Assembly (NCBI GenBank): GCA_025058595.1 | Contig: JANXEK010000008.1 | Location: forward strand, 1 to 62,667 | Source of the DNA: Candidatus Bathyarchaeota archaeon | Lineage (GTDB): Archaea; Thermoproteota; CALKCG01; B24; DRYS01 | Reading direction: 5' to 3' | Length of the DNA: 62,667 bases | Part shown: positions 17,188 through 25,376 of the stretch, one piece after another | Position numbering within the stretch: the stretch's first letter is position 1 | How the letters are laid out: each line of letters opens with the position of its first letter | The notes under the pieces: generated by a model | The model's input: only the letters and a program-made list of their open reading frames with translations | Database searches by the model: none | Told to the model about the DNA's origin: nothing | Made by a program: the position numbers and the translations under genes

Positions 17188-18876
17188 GTGGGATCGGTGG
17201 GTATACTGGTGCAGATAGCTGAGATAATAGTGAAAACCCTTGAGAAGCTTAACGTAGACTTTATATTCGGTATACCTGGATCCCAGACATGCCCATTCTA
17301 TGATGCATTATACTCATCGACTATAAGACATATACTCGTCCGACACGAGCAATCAGCCGCATACATGGCTGATGCGTATGCTAAAGTTACCGGTAGACCA
17401 GGTATCTGCGACGGTACAGGCGGACCTGGAGCGACTAACCTGATGACAGGTGTAGCTACATCATGGACCGATCGTATACCTGTACTCGTATTCACAGGTC
17501 AACAACCGTTAAACGAGCTAGGTAGAGGTGCGTTCCAAGAACTCGATCATAACGCTATATTCTCTCCGATAACTAAAATGTCTATAAGGCTTTCAAGCTC
17601 TATGGATATCTATCGTATCGTTAGAAAGGCTTATAGTTTATCGATGGAAGGAAGACCTGGACCAGTACATATAGATATGCCGCTAGATATCCAATTAGCC
17701 GATCTACCGATCATGGATGTAGAATTTCGAGATGTAGAGCCCTCCTACACCAAGGAGCCTACGAGTGATGTAGAAGCGGTGAGGAAGGCTACCTCCCTCC
17801 TAGCTTCATCCCATAAACCTCTTATAATAGCTGGTGGAGGCGTTCACTATTCCGGTCTAGGCGCATGGATGGAGGTTAAAGCTCTAGCAGAATACATGGC
17901 CATACCTGTAGCTACCACTTTCAACGGTAGGGGGGCGTTCCCAGAGGATCATCCTCTATCGGCCGGTAGAATGGGTGTAAATTCACCATCGTATACAGAT
18001 GAGATGCTTTCATCAGCCGATACCATAATAGCTGTAGGATGTAGGTTTGCAGCTCTAAGCACCCGCCGCTGGAGGATCCCTAACCCTGAAGCCACTCTGA
18101 TACATATAGATGTAGATCCATCGGTGATAGGTTTAAACTATAAGGCTAGCATAGCTATAATCGGCGACGCAAAGAAGATCATAAGATGCATGCTAGAAGA
18201 AGCTTCCAACTTAACCGATACCGGTATATCTAGACGTAGAGATTGGCTTAGATTCCTAGAGGAAGCTAAGGAGAAGTGGAGGAGGTCAGAATGGTTCTCC
18301 AAGATACACTCGGATGATACACCCCTAAAGCCTCAAAGGGTATGCCACGAGATAAGAAGGGTGTTCGATAGATCGACGATATTCACACTCGATGCTGGCA
18401 ATAATAAGCTATGGGCATCTACGTTCCTAGAGATATACGAGCCTAGGACATGGATACAATCCGGATGCTTCGGTCCCATGGGCTACGCGCTGCCAGCAGC
18501 TATATCGTGTAAACTCGTGAAACCTGATAGGACTGTAGTCGCTATATGCGGGGATGGAGGCTTCTATATGAGTCTACACGAGCTAGCTACATCGATTCAG
18601 GAGGATATACCGATCATCGTATGCGTATTCAACGATGGAGCTCTAGGTACTATAAAGCATCGACAGATGACAGCATACAGCGGAAGGTACATCTCTGTAG
18701 ATCTAGTCAACCCTAGCTTCGCTAAGATAGCGGAAGCCTTCGGATGCTACGGTTTAGAAGTCGAAACATCAGCACAGCTCAGATCTGCTCTAGAAGAAGC
18801 TTTGAAAGCGAATAGAGCCGGTGAAACGGTAGTATTAGATATACGTATAGATGGCTCGGAACCGCTCCCACCCTGA
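17188..18876 (+). CDS. Thiamine-diphosphate enzyme of the acetolactate synthase family
   Basis: 562 aa, full length for the family. N-terminal PYR domain: FIFGIPGSQTCPFYDAL and RHEQSAAYMADAYA with the ThDP-activating Glu near residue 53, then GGPGATNLMTGVA. Central FAD/NAD-like domain near 190-330. C-terminal PP domain: CFGPMGYALPAAI and GDGGFYMSLHEL...VCVFNDG (the GDG-x-N ThDP/Mg2+ motif near residue 455-485). No regulatory subunit gene is adjacent and the context is sugar catabolism. A catabolic keto-acid or cyclitol-dione lyase is therefore as likely as biosynthetic acetolactate synthase. It is clearly shorter than classic IolD (about 640 aa). Confidence 0.88.
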   Translation: MGSVGILVQIAEIIVKTLEKLNVDFIFGIPGSQTCPFYDALYSSTIRHILVRHEQSAAYMADAYAKVTGRPGICDGTGGPGATNLMTGVATSWTDRIPVLVFTGQQPLNELGRGAFQELDHNAIFSPITKMSIRLSSSMDIYRIVRKAYSLSMEGRPGPVHIDMPLDIQLADLPIMDVEFRDVEPSYTKEPTSDVEAVRKATSLLASSHKPLIIAGGGVHYSGLGAWMEVKALAEYMAIPVATTFNGRGAFPEDHPLSAGRMGVNSPSYTDEMLSSADTIIAVGCRFAALSTRRWRIPNPEATLIHIDVDPSVIGLNYKASIAIIGDAKKIIRCMLEEASNLTDTGISRRRDWLRFLEEAKEKWRRSEWFSKIHSDDTPLKPQRVCHEIRRVFDRSTIFTLDAGNNKLWASTFLEIYEPRTWIQSGCFGPMGYALPAAISCKLVKPDRTVVAICGDGGFYMSLHELATSIQEDIPIIVCVFNDGALGTIKHRQMTAYSGRYISVDLVNPSFAKIAEAFGCYGLEVETSAQLRSALEEALKANRAGETVVLDIRIDGSEPLPP

Positions 18877-18933
18877 ATATAGGTAAGGTTATTAAGCCTA
18901 TAGACCCATCCGATCTATAGGTGTCCATTATCT

Positions 18934-20112
18934 ATGTCCGAATCTATACGGAAGGCTCTCATCTCGTACGAAATCAAACTTCCAAGGAAGATATTATTCG
19001 GTATAGATTCTCTAGGTAGATTAGGTTCGGAAGCCAGAGTCTTAACCGAAGGTAGATGCGCTCTTATAGTTACAGACGAGAATATAGTTAGGATAGGTAT
19101 AGCTCGTAGAGTTGAAGATACCCTTCTAGACGAAGGTTTTAAGGTCGAAGTTTTCGATAAGGTAGAGCCTGAACCATCCATAGATACTGCCGAAGCTATC
19201 TCGAAGCTCGTTAGATCCAGTAAGTTCGATCTCGTAGTAGGGGTTGGAGGCGGAAGCGTTATGGATATGGCTAAGATAGCTTCGATAGCTTCGACAAACC
19301 TTAAGCCTATAAGGAGCTATATAGGTGTCAACCTAGTAGAGAAACCTGGTCTACCGCATATACTCGTACCTACAACAGCCGGTACAGGCTCTGAAGTTAC
19401 AGATATAGCCGTAGTAACCATACCCGAGGATGAGATTAAATCATCTATGATAAGCCCATACCTACTCCCAGATGTAGCTATAGTAGATCCGAGCCTAACA
19501 TACACACTCCCACCCAGTATAACAGCTTCAACGGGTCTGGATGCTATAAGCCATGCATTAGAGGCGTTGATGTCCGTAAACTCGAACCATATAACGGATA
19601 TAGTAGCGTTAGAAGCTCTGAGATTAGCGTATAGATATCTACCCGAAGCATATAGATCGTCAAACCCTGAAAACAGATATTATATGAGCTTAGCGGCGCT
19701 CCTAGCAGGTATAGCGTTATGCAACGCAGGCGTATGCCTCGGGCATGCTCTAGCATACACATTCGCGGTATCCTACAGGGTACCTCACGGCGTATCATGC
19801 GGTCTAACCCTACCATATGCGTTCGAATACAACTCGACAAATATCGGCCGGAAGATACCTTCGATAGCGAAATCCCTAGGCATAGACGTAGAGGGTAGAA
19901 GCATAGAAGAACTATCTAAATCGATAACAGACCATCTATTCGAACTCGTAGAAACGGTAGGTATACCTACTAAGCTGAGAGAGATAGGTATAGATAGAAA
20001 CGCTATACCAACCCTAGCTTCGAAACTTCTATCCCTAGAAAGACTACTGAAACGCAACCCTAAAGCCATAACCATAAACGAAGCGTTAAAAATCGTAGAG
20101 AGTATGTGGTGA
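18934..20112 (+). CDS. Iron-type (group III) alcohol dehydrogenase
   Basis: 392 aa. Nucleotide-binding GVGGGSVMDMAK (near residue 106) and VPTTAGTGSEVTDIAVV (near 145). Metal ligands are visible in TGLDAISHALEAL (Asp about 200, His about 204), CLGHALAYTFAVSY (His about 271) and VPHGVSCGLTLPY (His about 284), so all four are intact. Such enzymes reduce aldehydes or oxidise primary alcohols and lactaldehyde-like products of sugar breakdown. It follows the ThDP enzyme by 57 bp and probably processes the aldehyde released there, which is inference. Confidence 0.9.
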   Translation: MSESIRKALISYEIKLPRKILFGIDSLGRLGSEARVLTEGRCALIVTDENIVRIGIARRVEDTLLDEGFKVEVFDKVEPEPSIDTAEAISKLVRSSKFDLVVGVGGGSVMDMAKIASIASTNLKPIRSYIGVNLVEKPGLPHILVPTTAGTGSEVTDIAVVTIPEDEIKSSMISPYLLPDVAIVDPSLTYTLPPSITASTGLDAISHALEALMSVNSNHITDIVALEALRLAYRYLPEAYRSSNPENRYYMSLAALLAGIALCNAGVCLGHALAYTFAVSYRVPHGVSCGLTLPYAFEYNSTNIGRKIPSIAKSLGIDVEGRSIEELSKSITDHLFELVETVGIPTKLREIGIDRNAIPTLASKLLSLERLLKRNPKAITINEALKIVESMW

Positions 20113-20286
20113 AAGCGAACCTCAGATACATATCGATATACGAGAAACGATAATCGAGGGTAGGAAACTGGTGTAGGAGTAGGTTTAACTACAGCATGCG
20201 GAGAAGGGTAGAAGGCTGCTAACCTCAATCGTAACTCGTAGAGCGGTGATAGCATTAAAGAGATACCCTCAATAGATCTTGTTACC

Positions 20287-20520
20287 TCATGGAAAACGTT
20301 TCTTTGGAGGTTCTTCGTGATCGTAGTAAAATCTACCACAGAATGGACAACGTGTAGACCAATTCGCTGAAAGAGGTGAGCCTCCATATATAATTTCTTG
20401 AGCAACTACACCGCATGCTGGACAAATCAACGTATACTCATCGTAATACTCAACTCCACCTACATCATGCCAATAACACTCGGAATTTCTACCACACCTT
20501 GGACATTTCAATCCTTCCAT
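20287..20520 (-). CDS. Small zinc-ribbon protein
   Basis: 77 aa with three CxxC knuckles: CPRC (residues 6-9), CPAC (about 33-36) and CPFC (about 57-60). A fourth pair could be completed by Cys15/His18 (CYWH). This resembles rubrerythrin/transposon-type or ribosome-associated zinc-ribbon proteins; no exact family is recognised. It has its own upstream AT-rich elements (20536-20562) and a GGAAGGGG ribosome-binding sequence directly before the ATG. It marks the border between the carbohydrate block and the decayed region. Confidence 0.65.
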   Translation of the reverse strand: MEGLKCPRCGRNSECYWHDVGGVEYYDEYTLICPACGVVAQEIIYGGSPLSANWSTRCPFCGRFYYDHEEPPKKRFP

Positions 20521-21197
20521 GCCCCTTCCTACTCTAATTAATAAGAGATGCAGGATTTAAACATCGTCTTCTCATGAATTTTGAAGCATCATTTCAATTT
20601 TACTATTCCATAGTAGAAAACTTCTTCGATAGCAGTTATCATTATAAGCATGCTAAACAACCAAACTCCACTTAGAAATAGGAAGAATGCTAAACATTAG
20701 TAGAAGCTGTACCTTACTCGATATATCTCTCAGTCAACTTTATCATTTCACTTCTCTTCTCTCTATCATAATTTAAGAAAAATTTAAATATATTACATTA
20801 TATGTAAATGACCTAAGGAAACTATAAAAATTAAAATGTAAGATGAACAGATATATTCCTAGTTTTTAAGAGTTAAACGCTTTCACATCCATCGAAAAAG
20901 TCGACGCCGGGATTTGAACCCGGCCTCCAGGCTCCACAAGCTAATAAAAATAGAATAAAGTTTGAACAAATTTGAAAATTTTGCACTATAGATCTGAAAT
21001 TAGCAGAAACAATATTTGAATGTCATCTAACATATGTAATAATACTTTTAAAATATATAAGCAAATCTGACTGTTTTAGTATAGAGAATGTTGAGAATAT
21101 TAGACGTTTCTGGTCGTCTCATATATTAATCGCCTTTAGCTCTGCATGAAGAGTTGCTATGAAAAACATAGCTCTAGACCGCTGCATGGCGATGATA
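20521..21197. other. AT-rich decayed region containing the tRNA-His 3' fragment
   Basis: Base composition is clearly more AT-rich than the flanks. On the minus strand between about 20790 and 20589, three short frames in succession give MIKLTERYIE, then VQLLLMFSILPISKWSLVV, then MLIMITAIEEVFYYGIVKLK. They read as one small membrane protein broken by frameshifts, preceded by a TATA-like AATATATTTAAATTT (about 20785-20805). At 20900-20938 is the copy of the tRNA-His 3' half. No intact gene is seen. Confidence 0.4.
20900..20938 (-). repeat. Partial tRNA-His 3' half (distal attachment-site copy)
   Basis: Bases 20905-20938 are identical over 34 nt to 22945-22978 inside tRNA-His, in the same orientation, exactly 2040 bp apart; 20900-20904 match at three of five positions. 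The identity begins in the anticodon loop and runs through the T arm into the acceptor stem. This is the piece left at the far end when an element integrates into the 3' half of a tRNA gene. Confidence 0.8.
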
Positions 21198-21653
21198 TCA
21201 TCCCAAATAGACAGAGTTTAACCCCTCCTTTAAAGCTACTTCGTGAAGCTTTCTATCAGCTACAAAGAATTGCTCTGCCCTAACATTTTTAGCTGAAACC
21301 ACTTGTAGAGCATCCGCCTGATATACTCGATACCTCTCGATTAGCCTCCACGAATCCTTTAATATCGATCTTCGTATACCGACTATAAGCAATATGCCTA
21401 ACCTCATAAGCCTTATCGTCTCGGCTAGGAACCTCCTCTTAATGGTCACGTAATCCTCTTCACGAATTCTCCTCAAAATCCTCGCTCTATCAATTACCCC
21501 TAATACTTCACCTATATTCCATAGGTTAAATGATATTCTTAACTCCCCCAGATAACACCTCCTATAGAGACCTCTCACAACGTCGCTGCCAGGCTCATCC
21601 ACATATCTCTTTACTATCGCACTAGTGTCTAAGTAAACTATTTCCCCGCTCAT
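21198..21653 (-). CDS. vapC: VapC-type PIN-domain toxin ribonuclease
   Basis: 151 aa. PIN features: N-terminal VYLDTSAIVKRYVDEPGS (first Asp, residue 9), a central Glu in NIGEVLGVIDRA (about 49), and YQADALQVVSAK (Asp about 113) followed by FFVADRKLHEVA (Asp about 132), giving the usual acidic metal site. VapC toxins cleave specific RNAs, often tRNA or rRNA loops, when the antitoxin is lost. It overlaps the antitoxin gene by 32 bp. It is the only apparently intact module in the 2-kb element, as expected of an addiction system. Confidence 0.88.
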   Translation of the reverse strand: MSGEIVYLDTSAIVKRYVDEPGSDVVRGLYRRCYLGELRISFNLWNIGEVLGVIDRARILRRIREEDYVTIKRRFLAETIRLMRLGILLIVGIRRSILKDSWRLIERYRVYQADALQVVSAKNVRAEQFFVADRKLHEVALKEGLNSVYLG

Positions 21654-21897
21654 CCCTCAGCTCCCTTGTCAAAGTGCTAACCAACCCCTCTACGGGCTTT
21701 ACAGGCTCAAAGTCTATCTCTAAACAGCTTAGATCGCCGCCCACCTCTAACAGATCTTCCTCGATGCCGATCATAAGTTCGTCCCTAATCAATTCTTCCA
21801 GTAGACTGCTAATCTCTAGCCCTGCCTCTACAGCCCGCCTCTTAAGCCCCTTCCAGAGATCCTCATCGATATAGATGCTACTCTTGATCTTACCCAT
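21622..21897 (-). CDS. vapB: VapB-type ribbon-helix-helix antitoxin
   Basis: 91 aa. The N-terminal KIKSSIYIDEDLWKGLKRRA followed by SSLLEELIRDEL is a ribbon-helix-helix DNA-binding fold. The acidic C-terminal half (GIEEDLLEVGGDLSCLEID) is the likely toxin-neutralising tail. First gene of the leftward toxin-antitoxin operon, with a TATA-like element at 21927-21938 upstream. Autoregulation is expected from the family. Confidence 0.85.
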   Translation of the reverse strand: MGKIKSSIYIDEDLWKGLKRRAVEAGLEISSLLEELIRDELMIGIEEDLLEVGGDLSCLEIDFEPVKPVEGLVSTLTRELRDERGNSLLRH

Positions 21898-21926
21898 AAG
21901 TTCTTCAAGTTATACTTACAGAAAAT

Positions 21927-21938
21927 AGTATATAAGTA
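21927..21938 (-). promoter_or_regulatory. TATA element for vapBC
   Basis: Minus strand TACTTATATACT, about 30-40 bp upstream of the vapB ATG at 21897. Confidence 0.45.
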
Positions 21939-22095
21939 TTTCGGTAGAAACTTAATTAAACTAATTTCTGCGCTCTCAACTAAATACAAGACTTGAACAT
22001 TATCGTGTTGAACCATAATTCACATACCTATCGCCGCTCTACACCATACATATGGGTGAGTTGATTCGTGGAGAAGCCTCTTTAGTGATGATATC

Positions 22096-22320
22096 TCATA
22101 GAAGTTTTCTTACGAGTATGCTTCTAAGATCTTGTACTCCAGATTTGATGCTAGCCTTTAGCTTTGGTCTACTATGGAGAGCTTCTGCGATGCTATTACC
22201 GGTATTCCCGTTCAGGCTTTATGTTATGATGTGTACTTGGTATGGTAGTCAGACTATTAGGATGAATATATTTACCACGACTGCAAATATGAGAATGGCA
22301 TAATACACTTTCGCATAGTG
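22096..22320 (-). pseudogene. Decayed small membrane protein
   Basis: One minus-strand frame gives YAKVYYAILIFAVVVNIFI, then an in-frame TGA, a second in-frame stop (TAA), and a charged tail NSIAEALHSRPKLKASI...RSILVRKLL ending at a TGA at 22096-22098. A transmembrane segment plus a basic tail broken by two stops in the same frame suggests a dead gene of the integrated element. Family unknown. Confidence 0.35.
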
Positions 22321-22360
22321 AGTAATCAGGGAGATTTTATACATATATGCGGATATATAG

Positions 22361-22640
22361 TCAGTCGATATGCCAGAATGTGATGATCACCCTCCCATGG
22401 TCATGCTATCGAAGCCGCTTACCATCAGCTGAAGACCATACATGTTTACACCCTAAGTGGATGTAGACGGTATCGAATAGTTCTCTAGATGCTTCATCAC
22501 TCGATCGATCTAGGCTAACACCCCGCTCCAGCCGGTATTCACATACCCTTCAATCTTGATGAAAAAATTGTCTTCACAGAAACCCCATCAGTTCATCCAG
22601 TCGATATTCAACAACCTTCTGGTGTATATCGCTGATTTTA
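22361..22640 (-). pseudogene. Decayed gene of unknown family
   Basis: The minus-strand frame ending at 22361 reads VCEYRLERGVSLDRSSDEAS, then ELFDTVYIHLGCKHVWSSAD, then a TAG at 22406-22408, then HDHGRVIITFWHID before its natural TGA. Upstream in the same frame is KVVEYRLDELMGFL, followed by stops. A neighbouring frame carries EDNFFIKIEGYVNTGWSGVL. The Cys/His content and continuous coding character either side of the TAG argue for a real gene damaged by point mutations and a frameshift. No family is recognised. Confidence 0.4.
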
Positions 22641-22734
22641 ATGGAATTCACTATGTTTGAGTGATAAACTATATTTTAACATGTAAATTTCAAGATGTTT
22701 CGACTAAAACCTTCTTCCTATATAAGATAGAGGG

Positions 22735-22937
22735 TTGAATACGAGAGCGGGTAAGAAGAACGTAGTCATCTACCTAGACTCACAGGTGGTAAAAGAAACT
22801 AAAGAACCGACTTAAACATATCAAAGCTTTACAAGAATGTCTTAAAAGAAGCTATAAGATACCTAGAAGGTGAGGATAGCGAAAACATTCTCGGTTCCCA
22901 GCCGTCGGATAGCTCTAAATCCGATAGATATGGATAA
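22735..22937 (+). pseudogene. Frameshifted ribbon-helix-helix (CcdA/antitoxin-like) gene abutting tRNA-His
   Basis: From a TTG at 22735 the frame reads NTRAGKKNVVIYLDSQVVKE and stops at 22813. The other frame continues LNISKLYKNVLKEAIRYLEG and ends with TAA at 22935-22937, one base before the tRNA-His 3' end. Together they match the pattern of short archaeal RHH/CcdA-like regulators (VYLDxxVV, then LNxSKxxxNxLKEAI-x-x-LE). A one-base loss near 22805-22812 explains the break. Position at the attachment site fits an element-borne regulator. Confidence 0.5.
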
Positions 22938-22938
22938 G

Positions 22939-23012
22939 GGCCGCCGCCGGGATTTGAACCCGGCCTCCAGGCTCCACAGGCCTGTGCGCTGCCAAGCTAC
23001 GCTACGGCGGCC
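22939..23012 (-). tRNA. tRNA-His (GTG)
   Basis: Minus strand. Acceptor GCCGCCG/CGGCGGC preceded by an encoded G-1 (histidine identity, pairing with C73), anticodon stem CAGGC/GCCTG with loop CTGTGGA giving anticodon GTG, T arm CCGGG-TTCAAAT-CCCGG. No intron, CCA not encoded. It carries the attachment sequence of the adjoining element, and its 3' half is duplicated at 20900-20938. Confidence 0.93.
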
Positions 23013-23131
23013 ATCTATCGCTAAGGTAGTCTATCTCCCCTAATCTATAGCTGAATGGTTATATAGGTCTTCCTAGTAAACCTTACTCTCCATAACCATT
23101 CGGGGAGTGTAGCTGAGTAGGGATGAGAGGC

Positions 23132-23440
23132 TTAAACCTCCTCCACTATAGCTTTCGATCGTAGTCCTATCGAGGGTGAAGATATCTGGCTTCCTTTTAC
23201 GAGCTTCTTTACTTCCATAGCCATTCTCTCTACATATGGATATCCAGCCCTAATACCTTCTATGCTAAGCTTAGCTTCATGGAAGCCCCATAAGTGTAAA
23301 GCTTATACACGATCCTAGGCTTCATAAAACCATTCACCTAGCTTTTCGCTAACGATTCTAGCTACATCGTTAAGTTCACTAGCTATCTAGTAAGTTTTAG
23401 AGTATATCGTGGAAGCTTTCTTCGATAAGCTATCAGATCT
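23132..23440 (-). pseudogene. PaREP1/HEPN-like gene inactivated by three in-frame stops
   Basis: The minus-strand frame ending at TAA 23132-23134 reads, in order: KASTIYSKTY, TAG (23387), IASELNDVARIVSEKLGEWF, YEA, TAG (23315), DRV, TAA (23303), then ALHLWGFHEAKLSIEGIRAG and YPYVERMAMEVKKLVKG. The LHxWGFHEA core followed by R-x-x-x-PYVERM resembles the PaREP1 family (crenarchaeal repeated HEPN-like proteins). Two of the stops sit where Trp is plausible (EAW, TYW), so single G-to-A changes could have killed it. The frame is otherwise unbroken, indicating recent decay. Confidence 0.6.
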
Positions 23441-23745
23441 AGTTTGAGAATCCTTAAAATAACATCGATAATGTAAATCTCGTAATCTAAACAGCTTCTC
23501 TCGTAAGATGATTTGAAGAAATACAGCCTCACTTTACATATTAATTTAACTATGACTATTTAAGTTTTTGCTAAACTTAATATATAATCATAACTACCTA
23601 CTAAATTGAAAATAATTAATAGACGAAGTGAACGTCGATACATTTATCTCTATTATATAAAACTTCATTTTATAATTCGTTATAAGCAATGTTTAAAGCA
23701 TCATCGTACAACCTATTATGATAGGTAGCGGGAGGTTGATTTTAG
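23441..23745. other. AT-rich intergenic region
   Basis: About 300 bp. The distal part may hold the unrecognisable N-terminal part of the PaREP1-like pseudogene (minus frame EKLFRLRDLHYRC). The rest is very AT-rich with several TATA-like blocks and presumably carries the promoter of the DUF362-like gene. No intact gene seen. Confidence 0.5.
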
Positions 23746-25344
23746 TTGGGGTTTAATAGGTGGGATGCCGAGTCATGGATTAATAGAGTTGAACCTACCT
23801 GGTTCACTCCTAAGTTAGGTCGTAGGATCTATAAGCTTGTGAAGCCTATCAGAGAGTTTAAGCTATGGAGTGGCGGTGGAGAGATGTTTTGCTCTCGTAT
23901 ACCGCCGGATGCATCTATAACTTCTATCCCCTCGTATAACTATTCTACAGCGTATCTTCTAATATCCAATGTACTTTCATCCTTAAGCTCTATCAGCAAG
24001 GTTCTGTTGAAGTCTAATAACACAGGTTTTTTAGGTGCTTTCATGGGTGATCCTAGGCTTCGTAGGATTATGCGTGCTCACGGCATCAGCTTGGATCCGG
24101 ATCTACAGCCTATCGCTTCGCAACCATCTACGATTGCTGGTATAGTGGATGCTCTCCTAGATTATGGAGTGGATGTGATCGATATAGGTGAGAATATGCT
24201 TTGGCATGGTGGCACTCCGAGAGCCTTCTGGGAGACTGGATATCTACAGCTATTCAGAGGTGGAAGGTATCGTGGTAGGGTTTTCTTCGTAGATTTCTAT
24301 GAAGATGAATCTACCGAGTTAGAGGTTATACCGATCGATCGTATCGATGGATACGATCTAGGATTCTATACCGAGGCTAGGCCTCCTAAAGCGTTATACT
24401 ATGAAAACTACGATCTGATAATAGTGGCATCGCTAGCTAAGACTCATAACTGCTCATACTATTCTCTTATAGCTAAGAATTTCAGTGTAACGTGGAATCC
24501 TAGGAGGACTAGATGGCGTATACACGGTATACCGTTAAGGATCTTCAGCGATAGAAGCTACGTAGAAAATCTGCTCGGCTTACAGATCCCAGAAGATATA
24601 GAGTATAAGGTGTATACGGCTTCATCCGGCGGTAGACGCTATGCATTCATCTCTAACGGTCTATCATCTACATCGCCCCTATCGGTATACGAGGTTGGAG
24701 GAGAACTACTAGCCCAGGTGGATCCACATCATCTAGAAGGCCTCAATCTCTCGACGCTAACAGCGGGTATAGGGTATCTAGTAGTAAGATTCTCAGGGAT
24801 GTATTCCTCGATCGCTAGAAGACTTAAAGCGAGGGGTACAAAGATCGTCGGGTTGATATCAGGTGTAGTCGGTCAGGAAGGTGAAGGCCCGCTTATATAT
24901 GGTTGCAGAAGGTTTGGAGGTTTTGCTTTAGCCGGCTTCGATATTCCTGCTCTAGAACGTTTAGCCTTGGATATAATGTTTGGTTACGGTAATCTAGACT
25001 TCGTAGATCAGATGCGTATGATGAATCTTAGACTAGCTAGAAGGTATAGGATAGAGAAAGCTTTCCCGAGTGAAATCTATCCATGGACGATCGATCTACT
25101 AGCTAAGCTTACAAGCGACCCATCAAATCCTAGGGATCTAACGGTTACAGTGATAGATTTCGGGGGAAGCGATATAAAAAATCCATGGGATATGAGATCT
25201 GGAAGACCGTTTAAACCATCTAAAGCATTCTACATCCCCCAGCTGGAGTGGGTGAAACTATTGTATACGGATAGATCAGTTTTCAGGAGAGCTATGGATT
25301 ATATAGATAAGGGTATAGGAATACCGTTAATACCACCATCGTAA
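23746..25344 (+). CDS. DUF362-like protein of unknown function
   Basis: 532 aa. The region around residues 85-165 has the DUF362 layout: VLLKSNNTGFLGA, STIAGIVDALLDYGVDVIDI, then GENMLWHGGTPRAFWETGY. The second signature is DLIIVASLAKTHNCSYYSLI...AKNFSV near residue 225-245. Proteins with this domain often carry Fe-S motifs, but no CxxC cluster is present here. The C-terminal 250 residues are not recognised. GTG/TTG-type starts lie at or just before 23746 (TTGGGG). It is followed after 32 bp by an M24 peptidase in the same direction, which suggests a shared operon and perhaps a common peptide-like substrate. Confidence 0.6.
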   Translation: MGFNRWDAESWINRVEPTWFTPKLGRRIYKLVKPIREFKLWSGGGEMFCSRIPPDASITSIPSYNYSTAYLLISNVLSSLSSISKVLLKSNNTGFLGAFMGDPRLRRIMRAHGISLDPDLQPIASQPSTIAGIVDALLDYGVDVIDIGENMLWHGGTPRAFWETGYLQLFRGGRYRGRVFFVDFYEDESTELEVIPIDRIDGYDLGFYTEARPPKALYYENYDLIIVASLAKTHNCSYYSLIAKNFSVTWNPRRTRWRIHGIPLRIFSDRSYVENLLGLQIPEDIEYKVYTASSGGRRYAFISNGLSSTSPLSVYEVGGELLAQVDPHHLEGLNLSTLTAGIGYLVVRFSGMYSSIARRLKARGTKIVGLISGVVGQEGEGPLIYGCRRFGGFALAGFDIPALERLALDIMFGYGNLDFVDQMRMMNLRLARRYRIEKAFPSEIYPWTIDLLAKLTSDPSNPRDLTVTVIDFGGSDIKNPWDMRSGRPFKPSKAFYIPQLEWVKLLYTDRSVFRRAMDYIDKGIGIPLIPPS

Positions 25345-25376
25345 TACTTATAGTCTCGTATACCTGGTCTACGGGG

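Larger units (their letters stand above)
20905..22978. mobile_element. Remnant of a tRNA-His-integrated element (about 2.0 kb)
   Basis: Bracketed by the 34-bp direct repeats described at its two ends, with the intact tRNA-His on one side and the orphan 3' half on the other, the arrangement produced by archaeal tyrosine integrases. Contents: an apparently intact VapBC pair, at least two decayed minus-strand genes, and a frameshifted ribbon-helix-helix gene abutting the tRNA. No integrase is visible, so it is a degraded relic that has lost mobility functions. Confidence 0.65.

Noticed and set aside
17188-18876. Calling the ThDP enzyme IolD
   Set aside because: At 562 aa it is shorter than IolD (about 640 aa) and its N-terminus matches the general acetolactate-synthase type.
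19544-20405. Long minus-strand frames opposite the iron alcohol dehydrogenase
   Set aside because: They are shadows of the sense gene; low-complexity Ser/Leu composition and no motifs.
22530-22610. Two similar runs (CCAGCCGGTATTCA and CCAGTCGATATTCA) considered as CRISPR repeats
   Set aside because: Only two imperfect copies, irregular, and they fall within a decaying coding frame (EYRL repeated).
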